From Planomonospora_B alba (GTDB lineage: Bacteria; Actinomycetota; Actinomycetes; Streptosporangiales; Streptosporangiaceae), in assembly GCF_039534085.1 (NCBI RefSeq), contig NZ_BAAAUT010000043.1:1-64000 (forward strand): DNA of 64,000 bases, given 5' to 3'. The notes below the pieces were generated by a model. That model was not told the origin of the DNA and did not search any database. It saw only the letters and a list, made by a program, of their open reading frames with translations. This document shows, piece after piece, positions 15,003 through 24,515 of this stretch. The position numbers and the translations under genes were made by a program. Positions within the stretch are counted from its first letter, which is position 1. Every line of letters begins with the position of its first letter.

Positions 15003-15218
15003 TCAGCGCTTGGACTTACCCCGGGTGGCGCCGCCACGCCCGCGCAGAGTCACACCGGACTCGCTCAGGATGCGGTGGATGAACCCGTAGGACCGGCCGG
15101 TCGAAGCGGCGAGCGCCCGGATGCTCTCCCCCGAGCTGTAGCGCTTCTTCAGATCAGCGGCCAGTTTTTCACGGTCGGCCCCGGTGACCCGGGTGCCCTT
15201 CTTGAGAGTCTCGGCCAC
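15003..15218 (-). CDS. Small helix-turn-helix protein conserved in actinomycetes
   Basis: This 71-residue basic protein starts at GTG 15218 with a strong GGAGGT site. Its central part (SSGESIRALAASTGRSYGFIHRIL, cited in part) is a helix-turn-helix like those of resolvase or MerR-type regulators, and its tail RGRGGATRGKSKR is Arg/Gly/Lys-rich and likely contacts DNA. Nearly identical small proteins occur across Streptomyces and relatives, usually as single genes, but I know of no assigned function. It stands alone here, reading the same way as the ABC-F gene located upstream. Confidence 0.85.
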   Translation of the reverse strand: MAETLKKGTRVTGADREKLAADLKKRYSSGESIRALAASTGRSYGFIHRILSESGVTLRGRGGATRGKSKR

Positions 15219-15332
15219 GAGCTACCTCCTGTAGTGCCAGACTTCCGCAGCGTTACTCCGCCATGATCAGTCATTTCCGCGGGATCGGCTACCTACTCCC
15301 AGGGAAAAGATCCGTACCCGCTCAAATTGAGA

Positions 15333-16931
15333 TCAGGCAAGTGCCACAAGATCGGAAAATTCATCACTCCACGCGTCTTCGACTCCGTCCGGCAGCAAGA
15401 TCACCCTATCCGGCTGCAGGGCGTCGACAGCACCCTCATCGTGCGTGACGAGTACAATAGCCCCAGAATAGGACTTCAGTGCCGAGAGCACTTGTTCCCG
15501 GCTTGCCGGGTCGAGGTTGTTGGTGGGCTCGTCCAGCAGCAGGACGTTGGCCGCCGACAGCACCAGGGTCGCCAGGGCCAGGCGCGTCTTCTCGCCGCCG
15601 GACAGCACCCCGGCCGGCTTGTCCACGTCGTCCCCGGTGAACAGGAACGACCCCAGGACCTTGCGCAGCTCGACGTCGGGCAGGTCGCCGGCGGCCGAGC
15701 GCATGTTCTCCAGCACCGTGCGGCCGGCGTCGAGCGTCTCGTGCTCCTGCGCGTAGTAGCCCAGCTTGAGCCCGTGGCCCGCCCTGACCTCGCCGGTGTC
15801 GGGCTTCTCCAGCCCGCCGAGGATGCGCAGCAGCGTGGTCTTGCCCGCGCCGTTCAGGCCCAGGATGACGACCCGGGAGCCGCGGTCCACCGCGACGTTC
15901 ACGTCGGTGAACACCTCCAGCGAGCCGTAGGACTTCGACAGTTCGACGGCCGTCAGCGGGGTGCGCCCGCACGGCGCGGGGTCGGGGAAGCGCAGCCGGG
16001 CCACCTTGTCGCCGCGCCGTTCCGCCTCCAGGCCGGACAGCAGGCGCTCGGCGCGGCGCTGCATGTCCTGGGCCGCCTTGGCCTTGGTCGCCTTGGCCCG
16101 CATCTTGTCGGCCTGCGCCAGCAGCGCCGAGGCCTGCTTCTCGGCGTTGGCCCGCTCGCGCCTGCGGCGCTTCTCGTCGGTCTCCCGCTGGGCCAGATAG
16201 GCCTTCCAGCCGACGTTGTAGGTGTCGACCACCGCCCGGTTGGCGTCCAGGTGGAGGACCCGGTTTACCGTCGCCTCGAGAAGCCCCACATCGTGGCTGA
16301 TAATGATCAAACCGCCCTGATGGGAGCGCAAAAAATCGCGGAGCCACGCGATCGAATCCGCGTCGAGGTGGTTTGTGGGCTCGTCGAGCAGGAGAGTCTC
16401 GGCCCCGCTGAACAGGATCCGGGCCAGCTCCACCCGCCGCCGCTGGCCTCCGGACAGGGTCGCCAGCGGCTGGCCCAGCACCCGGTCGGGCAGTCCGAGG
16501 CTGGAGGCGATCGAGGCCGCCTCCGACTCCGCCGCGTAGCCGCCCAGCACGTGCAGCCGGTCCTCCAGCCGCCCGTAGGCGCGCACCGCGCGGTCCCGGG
16601 TGCGCTCGTCCGCCGACGACATGCCCTGCTCCGCCTCGCGCAGCTCGCGCAGGACCTGGTCGAGCCCGCGGGCCGACAGGATGCGGTCGCGGGCGATGAC
16701 GTGCAGGTCGCCGGTGCGCGGGTCCTGAGGCAGGTAGCCCACCGCGCCGGTGGTGGTGACCGTGCCCGCCGCGGGCAGCGCCTCGCCCGCGAGCACCTTG
16801 GTCAGCGTGGTCTTCCCGGCGCCGTTGCGCCCCACGAGACCGATCTTGTCCCCGGGGTTCACCCGGAACGACGCGCCCTCGATGAGCAGCCGGGCCCCGG
16901 CGCGCAGTTCGATGTCAGAAGCAATGATCAT
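15333..16931 (-). CDS. ABC-F family ATPase, ribosome-associated
   Basis: The 532-residue protein has two ABC ATPase domains and no membrane part, the mark of the ABC-F family that binds the ribosomal E site. Domain 1 has GRNGAGKTT, LSGGQRRRVELAR and LLLDEPTNHLD; domain 2 has GLNGAGKTT, LSGGEKTRLALA and LLLDEPTNNLD. A Lys/Arg-rich linker (AQRETDEKRRRRERANAEKQ) forms the P-site tRNA-interaction arm. ABC-F proteins resolve stalled ribosomes or give ribosome-protection resistance. ATG 16931 is preferred from family N-termini (MIIASDIELRAGARLL); a GTG at 16946 is closer to GGGAG. The neighbour at 17211 is another ribosome-rescue candidate. Confidence 0.9.
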   Translation of the reverse strand: MIIASDIELRAGARLLIEGASFRVNPGDKIGLVGRNGAGKTTLTKVLAGEALPAAGTVTTTGAVGYLPQDPRTGDLHVIARDRILSARGLDQVLRELREAEQGMSSADERTRDRAVRAYGRLEDRLHVLGGYAAESEAASIASSLGLPDRVLGQPLATLSGGQRRRVELARILFSGAETLLLDEPTNHLDADSIAWLRDFLRSHQGGLIIISHDVGLLEATVNRVLHLDANRAVVDTYNVGWKAYLAQRETDEKRRRRERANAEKQASALLAQADKMRAKATKAKAAQDMQRRAERLLSGLEAERRGDKVARLRFPDPAPCGRTPLTAVELSKSYGSLEVFTDVNVAVDRGSRVVILGLNGAGKTTLLRILGGLEKPDTGEVRAGHGLKLGYYAQEHETLDAGRTVLENMRSAAGDLPDVELRKVLGSFLFTGDDVDKPAGVLSGGEKTRLALATLVLSAANVLLLDEPTNNLDPASREQVLSALKSYSGAIVLVTHDEGAVDALQPDRVILLPDGVEDAWSDEFSDLVALA

Positions 16932-17210
16932 GGCTGGCGGAAACACTCCCAGGGTGGGGGAAACACGGGCTCACTACGTCGCTGCGACCGGACCCGCCGC
17001 GCACCGTCTCTCCCGGCTCTCGGCCCGGCCGTCCCGCCCGGTCGCGGGCGGCGTCAACCGGGAGTGCGCATACCGATCAGTGTACGGCGCGCCCGCACCT
17101 CCTCCTCCCCGTCCGGCCGGACCGGCCGTCCCCGGACGGGCCGCCTCCGAAGCGTGGAGGCGCCGCGGAAGGACCGCGGCGGGGGCGCGGAGGGGATCGG
17201 AGGGGCGCCG

Positions 17211-17867
17211 TCAGAGGGGGTCGACGACCCTGATCCGCACCGCGCGGAACTGCGCCGGGGTGCCGGCCAGCACCGCCAGGCGAGGGTCGGGGACCGTCAG
17301 GAAGGGCTCGGCCTCCAGCGCGAAGACCGCCTCCAGCCGGCGGTCGGCCCGCAGCGCGTCCACCGCCCGCCGGTCCCCGCCCAGGATCACCGCCTCCAGC
17401 TCGCCGGTGTGCGGGCCGAGGATCCGCAGCGCCACCTCGGCCGCCGCCTCGTGCGCCTGGTCCACCTGCTTCTCCCGGCGCCGGGCGAAGCGCCGCTGCG
17501 ACCAGCCGCCCGCCGCGCTGCGCCCGTGGACCGGCCGCGAGCCGACCTTGGAGGAGACCAGCGCGTCCCCCTGGAAGATCCCGGCCGCGTGGCCGCCGAG
17601 CCGTACCAGCAGCACGCCCACCCTGCGCTCGCGGCGCGCGTGGGTGGTCAGGCGGGCCAGCGGGCCGCCGCCGGAGGCGGTCAGCGGCGGGAACGGCACG
17701 CGGCACTCGGCCACCGCGCCGTCGGCGCCGGTGATCCGCACCACCTCGTCGGTGGCGGCCGCCTCCAGCGCGCCGTGCCGCTCGGCGAACCCGTCGATCC
17801 AGCGGCCCAGCCGCTCCGGACCCACCGAGACCCATCGCCCCCCGCCGGCGGCCGGTCGTGACGTCAT
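17211..17867 (-). CDS. acVLRF1-type peptidyl-tRNA hydrolase
   Basis: The 218-residue product matches the actinobacterial VLRF1 family, relatives of eukaryotic Vms1/ANKZF1 that cut peptidyl-tRNA on stalled ribosomes. The diagnostic loop GGWSQRRFARRR (120-131) is present, with Gln124 in the position equivalent to the catalytic glutamine. The flanking VGVLLVRLGGHAAGIF (83-98) and VHGRSAAGGW segments also fit. The start is ATG 17867; a TAGGGT -10 hexamer (17880-17875) lies exactly seven bases ahead, so the mRNA is probably leaderless. Placed just upstream of the ABC-F gene on the same strand, it suggests a shared role in ribosome rescue. Confidence 0.85.
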   Translation of the reverse strand: MTSRPAAGGGRWVSVGPERLGRWIDGFAERHGALEAAATDEVVRITGADGAVAECRVPFPPLTASGGGPLARLTTHARRERRVGVLLVRLGGHAAGIFQGDALVSSKVGSRPVHGRSAAGGWSQRRFARRREKQVDQAHEAAAEVALRILGPHTGELEAVILGGDRRAVDALRADRRLEAVFALEAEPFLTVPDPRLAVLAGTPAQFRAVRIRVVDPL

Positions 17868-17943
17868 GCCCCGGACCCTACCCGGGCCCGCTCCCCCGCG
17901 CCGCAGCCGCGGGCCCGCTCCCGCGCCGTCCGCCGCGCCGGGA

Positions 17944-17967
17944 CCGCCCGCCCGGTACGGCGGGCGG
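17944..17967 (-). terminator. Hairpin after the EAL/CBS gene
   Basis: A 9-bp stem (17944-17952 with 17959-17967) around CGGTAC starts seven bases past the stop codon. Confidence 0.65.
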
Positions 17968-17974
17968 CGCGGGC

Positions 17975-19414
17975 TCACTGCCGCTGCATGCCCGCCACCT
18001 GCCGGATCAGGTCCGCGACGCGGACGATGCCCATGCACCGGCCCACCTCGTCGGTGACGACCAGGTCGTCGTAGACGCGCTCGGCGTCGCGCCCGGCGAC
18101 CTGCATGGCGGCGATCGCCGGGGTGGTCCTGGGCACCGAGCGCACCGGGTCGGCCAGCCGGGCGGCGGGCTTCTTGCCGTGCAGGGCGTGGCCGTACCGG
18201 CTGGCGATGGCCAGCAGGAAGCGGCTCCGGTCCAGGCTGGCCTTCGGCCGCTGGTACTCGTCGACCAGGATCACGCTGCTGATCGAGGGCTCGCCGCTGA
18301 AGGTCCCGACCGCCTCCTCGGCGGTGGCCTCCTCCGGGAGCGTCACCGCGGGCAGCAGGAACTCCTGCACCCGGGGGCCGAGCAGCAGCTTCGCCGGCTC
18401 CGGCTCGGCGACGGGCAGCGGCACCTGGACCCGGCCGGAGGGGCCGGGGACCAGCAGCGGGCCGTACGCCAGCCGCACCCCCCACCGGCGGACCGCCGCG
18501 AGCTGGGCGTCGTCCTCCACGCCGGGGGCCAGCACGTGCGCGCCCGCGTTCCGGGCGAGGGCCGCCAGCGATCCGGCCAGCGCCGCCCGGCGCGGGTCGC
18601 GCGCCGCGTTCGCCACCAGCCCGGCGGAGAGCACCACCAGGTACGGCGCGGCGTCGGCCAGCAGGTCCAGCGGGAGGTGGGCGGTGCCCAGGTCACCCAC
18701 CGCGATCAGGTAGCCGATGGCGCGCAGCCCCTCCAGCCCGGCGAGCAGGGGCCGGCGGTCGGTCTCGGCGAAGCCGCCGCGGAGCACCAGGATGATCTCG
18801 CGGGGGCGCCGCCCGCAGACCCGCAGCGCCTCGTGGAGCGGGGCCAGGACCGCCGAACCGCCGACCACCGCCCGGGTGGGCAGGCTGAGGACCAGCGGGA
18901 GCGCGGGGGCCTTCCGGGACACCGCGAGCACGGTCCTGGCCAGGGCGACGACGTCCCCGTGGCCCGAGCCACCCTCCCCCAGGTCGTCCCCGAACGTCTG
19001 GAGCGCGATGACGCCTCCGGTGTCGAGGTCGACGATCGGTGCGAGGCCCACCCTGCCTCCGGGGCCTCCGGGGCCTCCGGGGCCTCCGGGGCCTCCGGAG
19101 TCCGCCGGGCCCGCGGGCTCGCCGGGGCCCGCGGGTCCGGCGGTATGCCGGAAGGGCGCACCCCCCGCGTAGGAGTCCTGCTCGAAGGAGGCACCCCCCG
19201 CGTAGGGACCGTGGGCGGCCGGGTGCCCGGCGGCCCCCCCGCCCGCCGGGCGGGGCGCGACCGTCTGCGGCGCGACGCCCGGCACGCCACCCGGCGCGGC
19301 CGCCGGCACCGTGCCGGGGACGGGACCCGGCGCCGTGCCGGGGACGGGGCCCGCGAACGGGACCGCGCCCGGCGCCGCGGGAGCCTGCGGATGGGGGTGC
19401 GTGTTGGTCGGCAC
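17975..19414 (-). CDS. Degenerate EAL domain protein with C-terminal CBS-like region
   Basis: This 479-residue protein has a Pro/Gly/Ala-rich N-terminal 120 residues, including a GGP repeat. An EAL-like domain follows (about 122-360), recognisable from RVGLAPIVDLDTGGVIALQTFG (cited in part). The EAL signature itself is replaced by LQT and the later metal ligands are not evident, so c-di-GMP hydrolysis is unlikely; a c-di-GMP or protein-binding role is more probable. The last 120 residues (AVGTFSGEPSISSVILVDE and VYDDLVVTDEVGRCMGIVRV) resemble a CBS pair. GTG 19414 has a CATTCT hexamer six bases ahead; ATG 19447 is an alternative. No membrane helix. Confidence 0.75.
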   Translation of the reverse strand: MPTNTHPHPQAPAAPGAVPFAGPVPGTAPGPVPGTVPAAAPGGVPGVAPQTVAPRPAGGGAAGHPAAHGPYAGGASFEQDSYAGGAPFRHTAGPAGPGEPAGPADSGGPGGPGGPGGPGGRVGLAPIVDLDTGGVIALQTFGDDLGEGGSGHGDVVALARTVLAVSRKAPALPLVLSLPTRAVVGGSAVLAPLHEALRVCGRRPREIILVLRGGFAETDRRPLLAGLEGLRAIGYLIAVGDLGTAHLPLDLLADAAPYLVVLSAGLVANAARDPRRAALAGSLAALARNAGAHVLAPGVEDDAQLAAVRRWGVRLAYGPLLVPGPSGRVQVPLPVAEPEPAKLLLGPRVQEFLLPAVTLPEEATAEEAVGTFSGEPSISSVILVDEYQRPKASLDRSRFLLAIASRYGHALHGKKPAARLADPVRSVPRTTPAIAAMQVAGRDAERVYDDLVVTDEVGRCMGIVRVADLIRQVAGMQRQ

Positions 19415-19518
19415 GTTCAGAGAATGGCCCCGCGCCGCCCGCGGCATAAGCCGCGCGCGTCGATGTTCACCGACATTTCGCCGTTCGTTGAGCGGACGGT
19501 ACGGTACGGCCGCCCGCC

Positions 19519-19541
19519 GCCGGGCACGGGCCGCGCCCGGC
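19519..19541 (-). terminator. Hairpin after the DUF1772 gene
   Basis: GCCGGGC (19519-19525) pairs with GCCCGGC (19535-19541) across nine bases, 11 bases beyond the stop. Confidence 0.5.
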
Positions 19542-19552
19542 CCCCGCCGCCG

Positions 19553-20038
19553 CTAGAGCGCCAGGGCCCGGACCAGGAGGGCGAAGGCCACGGTGTTCGC
19601 CACCGCGCGGACGGCGTTCCAGCGGACCCAGCGGGCCTCGAACGCCTCCCGCACCGCGGCGGGGTCGGCGATCAGGCCCGGGTCCCCCGCCGCGTCGAGC
19701 GCGTTGTTGAGCGGGAGGTTGACCGCGAACGTCACGGCCAGCACCGCGCCGTACGCCACGAAGGCCGCCGCGATCCAGGGCAGCTCGGGACGGCCCAGGT
19801 GGAGCAGCCCGGAAACGGCGGTCAGCACCGCCGCCCCGGCGAAGGCCGCGGCGAACCACCCGTTGAGGATCGCCACGTTGATCCGCTGCATCGCCTCGAC
19901 GAGGGTCCGGTCACCGGACCGGCCCAGCCCCGGCATCACCGAGACCGCGTAGGCGTAGAAGAGGCCCGCCATGAGGCCCGTCGCGATCGTGGCCGCGACC
20001 AGCGCCACGGTGCCCAGGGGGTGCGTGCTGTCGGTCAT
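19553..20038 (-). CDS. DUF1772 / anthrone oxygenase-like membrane protein
   Basis: The 161-residue protein has four predicted membrane helices and the family motifs TGLMAGLFYAYAVSVMPGL near the N terminus, and AVNLPLNNAL and WVRWNAVRAVANT later. This fits DUF1772, a family that includes anthrone oxygenases of polyketide pathways; most members have no known function. The start is ATG 20038. It is divergent from an AraC regulator with an 81-bp gap, a frequent arrangement for a regulator and its target, so control by that regulator is a reasonable inference. Confidence 0.85.
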   Translation of the reverse strand: MTDSTHPLGTVALVAATIATGLMAGLFYAYAVSVMPGLGRSGDRTLVEAMQRINVAILNGWFAAAFAGAAVLTAVSGLLHLGRPELPWIAAAFVAYGAVLAVTFAVNLPLNNALDAAGDPGLIADPAAVREAFEARWVRWNAVRAVANTVAFALLVRALAL

Positions 20039-20106
20039 GCGGCCAGTCAATCGCGGCGGGGGCCGCCGGGCCATGCGCGATGATCTCCGCTCCATGCGCG
20101 GATGTC

Positions 20107-20119
20107 TACAATCGGCCGC
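20107..20119 (+). promoter_or_regulatory. -10 element, leaderless AraC gene
   Basis: TACAAT (20107-20112) is followed by seven bases and ATG 20120, so transcription probably begins at the start codon. No ribosome site is present. Confidence 0.65.
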
Positions 20120-21172
20120 ATGAGTGCGTTCGCGGGCCTGCTGGACGGGCCCCGGGCCCGGGGGGCGTTCCTGATCCGCAGCATCCTGGAGCCGCCCTGG
20201 TCCCTGCGGATCCAGGACCGGGCGCCGCTCACGCTGGTCGCCGTGGTGCGCGGCAGCGCGTGGATCGTCCCCGACCGCGGCGCCCCCGGGACCGGCGCGG
20301 CCTCCACCACCTCCGGAGCCTCCGCGGCCACCGCCGTACCCGGCACCACCGCCCCCCGGACCTCCGCGGCCACCGCCGGGACCGGCGCGATACGGCTCGG
20401 CGACGGCGACGTGGCCGTGGTGCGCGGCCCCGCCCCCTACACGGTCGCCGACGACCCCGCCACCCCGCCGCAGGCCGTCGTGCAGCCGGGCGGATGCGCC
20501 ACGACCCCGGCGGGCGAGGATCTCTGCGAAGCGCTGGACCTGGGCGTGCGCACCTGGGGCCGGAGCCCCGACGGTCCGGCGGTGCTGGTCACCGGCTCCT
20601 ACCGGTCGCCGGGGGAGATCGACCGGGGCCTGCTCGCGGCGCTGCCCCCGCTGCTGGTCCTGTCCTCCGGCGATCTGGACTCCCCGCTGGTCCCGCTGCT
20701 CCGCGAGGAGATCACCAAGGACGCGCCGGGCCAGGAGGTCGTGCTCGACCGCCTGCTCGACCTGCTGCTCGTGTCGGTCCTGCGGGCCTGGTTCGCCCGC
20801 CCCGGCGCCGAACCCCCCGGCTGGTACCGGGCGCAGCGCGACCCCGTGGTGGGCCCCGCGCTGCGGCTGCTCCACGACAACCCCGCCCATCCCTGGACGG
20901 TGGCCTCACTGGCCGCCCGCTCGGGCGCCTCCCGCGCGGCCCTGGCGCGCCGCTTCACCGAGCTGGTGGGCGAGCCGCCCATGACCTACCTCACGCACCG
21001 GCGCCTGGCCCTGGCCGCCGACCTGCTGCGCGAGCCCGGCAGCACGGTGGAGGCGGTGGCCGGGAGGGTCGGCTACGCCAGCCCCTTCGCGCTGAGCACC
21101 GCATTCAAGCGGGTGTACGGGGCCAGCCCCCGGGCGTACCTTTCGGACCCCTCCCCCGGCGGCTCCGCCTGA
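20120..21172 (+). CDS. AraC family transcriptional regulator with cupin-type sensor
   Basis: The 350-residue protein has an N-terminal AraC_binding cupin-like domain (MSAFAGLLDGPRARGAFLIR onward, with LSSGDLDSPLVPLL near 180). A C-terminal double helix-turn-helix (about 250-345) contains WTVASLAARSGASRAALARRF and VGYASPFALSTAFKRVYGASP. This subgroup often controls oxidoreductases or transporters. An Ala/Thr-rich insert (about 60-90) splits the cupin and looks disordered. I chose ATG 20120, not ATG 20102, because of the leaderless promoter spacing. It is divergent from the DUF1772 gene. Confidence 0.9.
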   Translation: MSAFAGLLDGPRARGAFLIRSILEPPWSLRIQDRAPLTLVAVVRGSAWIVPDRGAPGTGAASTTSGASAATAVPGTTAPRTSAATAGTGAIRLGDGDVAVVRGPAPYTVADDPATPPQAVVQPGGCATTPAGEDLCEALDLGVRTWGRSPDGPAVLVTGSYRSPGEIDRGLLAALPPLLVLSSGDLDSPLVPLLREEITKDAPGQEVVLDRLLDLLLVSVLRAWFARPGAEPPGWYRAQRDPVVGPALRLLHDNPAHPWTVASLAARSGASRAALARRFTELVGEPPMTYLTHRRLALAADLLREPGSTVEAVAGRVGYASPFALSTAFKRVYGASPRAYLSDPSPGGSA

Positions 21173-21444
21173 GTCCCGGTCCGGCGGTTCGGTCCGCCCG
21201 GCCCAGCGCCTTTACGTTGTAGATTCAAAGGTGCCCGCCGGCGCCCGGCGGAAAGGTGTACGCACGCTGGGAGTTTCCCGCCAAACCTTGCAGAGCCAGC
21301 GGCCGACCCCCACAATCCTTGCACAATGCAAGAGAGATGGGGTCGGCCGGTCATCCGGAACAGGCAGGCCACAAGCCACCCTGGGCCGGCCCGTCCATCT
21401 CCCCCGCCTGGCCCCACCGGCCGGACGCCAAGGAGAGGCCCTTC
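21173..21444 (+). promoter_or_regulatory. Leader region of the KamA-like gene
   Basis: This 272-bp gap has a less GC-rich start (21211-21230) with a possible -10, TAGATT (21220-21225). That would give a leader of about 210 bases. It contains the nested inverted repeat at 21300-21349 and, 25 bases before it, another CCTTGCA. Codon bias here is weak, so it is not coding. Confidence 0.6.
21300..21349 (+). promoter_or_regulatory. Nested inverted repeat in the KamA-like leader
   Basis: An 11-bp outer stem (21300-21310 with 21339-21349) encloses an asymmetric internal loop. Inside is the 15-bp palindrome CTTGCACAATGCAAG (21318-21332). It could be an operator for a winged-helix repressor or a structured RNA leader; the sequence alone does not decide. 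Confidence 0.6.
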
Positions 21445-22761
<1,317 letters not shown>

Positions 22762-22776
22762 CCGCCCGGCGGCGCC

Positions 22777-22831
22777 CGGGGTGCCGGGACCCGGTACGGC
22801 GTCGCCCGCCGTACCGGGTCCCGGCACCCCG
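22777..22831. terminator. 25-bp perfect hairpin terminator
   Basis: Bases 22777-22801 pair perfectly with 22807-22831 around a five-base loop (TCGCC), 16 bases after the KamA-like stop. Confidence 0.85.
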
Positions 22832-22903
22832 CGCCGGACCACGCCCCCTCTTCCCCTGGCACGGCGGTCCATGCGCGGGACGGACCGGGTAGGAACGGTG
22901 CTT

Positions 22904-23404
22904 GTGACGGAGCAGCAGACGGACCGCCCCGGCGGAGAGGACCTCTCCGCCGTCACCTCGGCGGTCCTGACGGGTTCGCGGCTGCTGGTCGCCATCGCCG
23001 CGCAGTCCCTCGGCGCGGTCGAGGACAGGGTCACGCTGCCGCAGTTCCGCATGCTCGTCGTCCTCGCCACGCACGGGGAGACCAAGCTCGTCACGCTGGC
23101 CGAGCGGCTCGGCGTCAACCCCTCGACCGCGACGCGGATGGCCGACCGGCTGGCCGCCGCGCGCCTCGTCGTCCGCGCGGCCAACCCGCACGACCGGCGG
23201 GAGAACCTGATCCGGCTCACCCCGGCGGGGCTGCGCATCGTCGACGAGGTCACGGCGCGCCGCCGCGAGGAGATCGCGGCGATCGTCGCGCGGATGTCGC
23301 CCGGACAGCGCCGCGCCCTGGTCTCGGCGATGGCCGCCTTCAGCCGGGCCGGCGGCGAGCCGCCCGCGGGCGCCGGCCACCCCCTCGGCTGGCCCGCCCC
23401 CTGA
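22904..23404 (+). CDS. MarR family transcriptional regulator
   Basis: The 166-residue product is a winged-helix MarR protein. The recognition helix region is LAERLGVNPSTATRMADRLAAARLV and the wing is RAANPHDRRENLIRLTPAG. MarR repressors bind palindromes and often release DNA on binding small aromatic compounds or oxidants. The start is uncertain: GTG 22904, GTG 22898 and ATG 22871 are all in frame; I prefer 22904 from family length. It follows the KamA-like gene, separated by a terminator, so it has its own promoter. It may bind the TTGCA-type palindrome upstream of KamA, but this is only a guess. Confidence 0.88.
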   Translation: MTEQQTDRPGGEDLSAVTSAVLTGSRLLVAIAAQSLGAVEDRVTLPQFRMLVVLATHGETKLVTLAERLGVNPSTATRMADRLAAARLVVRAANPHDRRENLIRLTPAGLRIVDEVTARRREEIAAIVARMSPGQRRALVSAMAAFSRAGGEPPAGAGHPLGWPAP

Positions 23405-23457
23405 GCGGGCTCCCGGGACGCCGGGCCGCCCCGTGGTGGCGGAGTCCGCACGGAGCG

Positions 23458-23485
23458 TATGCTAGAACTTAGGCATACCTAAGTT
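23458..23485 (+). promoter_or_regulatory. Promoter with iron box (IdeR/DmdR-type operator)
   Basis: A 20-bp palindrome AACTTAGGCATACCTAAGTT (23466-23485) lies 19 bases before ATG 23505. Its core TTAGGCATACCTAA matches 12 of 14 bases of the actinobacterial iron-box half TTAGGCTAACCTAA. A -10-like TATGCT (23458-23463) precedes it, so a bound repressor would block initiation. Confidence 0.82.
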
Positions 23486-23504
23486 GATCTCAGAGGGAGT
23501 GCGC

Positions 23505-24362
23505 ATGGCAGAGGGCAGGCCCGTCCGCAGGGCGAGGCGCGGCGAGGTGGTGCGCACCCGGCGGCTCACCCCGCACATGGTCCGGGTGGTGCTCGGGGGC
23601 GAGGGTCTGCGCGGCCTGCCCGTCGGCGAGTTCACCGACCACTACGTGAAGCTGCTGTTCGCTCCCCCGGGGGTGACCTATCCGCAGCCGTTCGACCTGG
23701 AGGCGGTCCGCCGCGACCTGCCCCGCGAGCAGTGGCCCACCACGCGGACCTACACGGTCCGCGCCTGGGACCCGGAGGCGTGCGAGCTCACGCTGGACTT
23801 CGTCCACCACGGCGACAGCGGCCTGGCCGGGCCGTGGGCGGCCCGGGTCCGGCCCGGCGAGGAGATCTGGTTCCTCGGTCCCGGCGGGGGCTACGCGCCC
23901 TCCGCCGAGGCCGCCTGGCACCTGCTGGCGGGCGACGAGAGCGCGCTGCCCGCCATCGCCGCGTCCCTGGAGCGCCTGCCCGCCGCCGCCCCCGCCCACG
24001 TGTTCGTGGAGGTCTCCGGGCCGCAGGAGGAGCAGCCGCTGGACTCCCCCGGCGACGTGAGGCTCACCTGGCTGCACCGGGGCGACGCGCCGATCGGCGA
24101 GCGCCTGGTCGCCGCCGTCCGCGCGCTGGACTTCCCCGCGGGCGACGTGCACGCCTTCGTGCACGGCGAGGCGGGCTTCGTCCGGGAGCTCCGCCGCCAC
24201 CTGCGGACCGAGCGCGGGATCCCGCTCTCGGCGCTGTCCATCTCGGGCTACTGGCGCATCGGCCGCGACGAGGACGGCTGGCAGTCGTCCAAGCGCGAGT
24301 GGAACCGGCAGGTCGAGGAGGAGGAGGCCGCCGCGCTCGCCGCCCGGCCGGCCGCGTCCTGA
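23505..24362 (+). CDS. Siderophore-interacting protein (FAD-dependent ferric-siderophore reductase)
   Basis: The 285-residue flavoprotein belongs to the SIP/ViuB family, which reduces ferric siderophores in the cytoplasm to release iron. RTYTVRAWD (about 78-86) is the FAD-binding motif. WFLGPGGGYAP, LLAGDESALPAI and the end motif SGYWRIGRDEDGW are diagnostic. ATG 23505 has AGAGGGAG six bases ahead. The iron box in front predicts induction on iron starvation. No siderophore synthesis or uptake genes lie nearby, so it serves a system encoded elsewhere. Confidence 0.93.
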   Translation: MAEGRPVRRARRGEVVRTRRLTPHMVRVVLGGEGLRGLPVGEFTDHYVKLLFAPPGVTYPQPFDLEAVRRDLPREQWPTTRTYTVRAWDPEACELTLDFVHHGDSGLAGPWAARVRPGEEIWFLGPGGGYAPSAEAAWHLLAGDESALPAIAASLERLPAAAPAHVFVEVSGPQEEQPLDSPGDVRLTWLHRGDAPIGERLVAAVRALDFPAGDVHAFVHGEAGFVRELRRHLRTERGIPLSALSISGYWRIGRDEDGWQSSKREWNRQVEEEEAAALAARPAAS

Positions 24363-24515
24363 CCGCCGGCCCGGCCCGCTGTCCCGGCCCTGCGGCCCGG
24401 CGGGCGTCCCGGCCCGGCGGGCGCGGGACCGGGCGGGCGGTCCCGGGGAAGCGGCGTCCCGGCGCGGGACCGGGCGGACCCGGGGAACCCCGGAGAAAGG
24501 GTGGAGCCCGCGCCC

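Noticed and set aside
19057..19096. GGGGCCTCC tandem repeats as a regulatory repeat
   Set aside because: They are in frame inside the EAL gene and simply encode Gly-Gly-Pro repeats.
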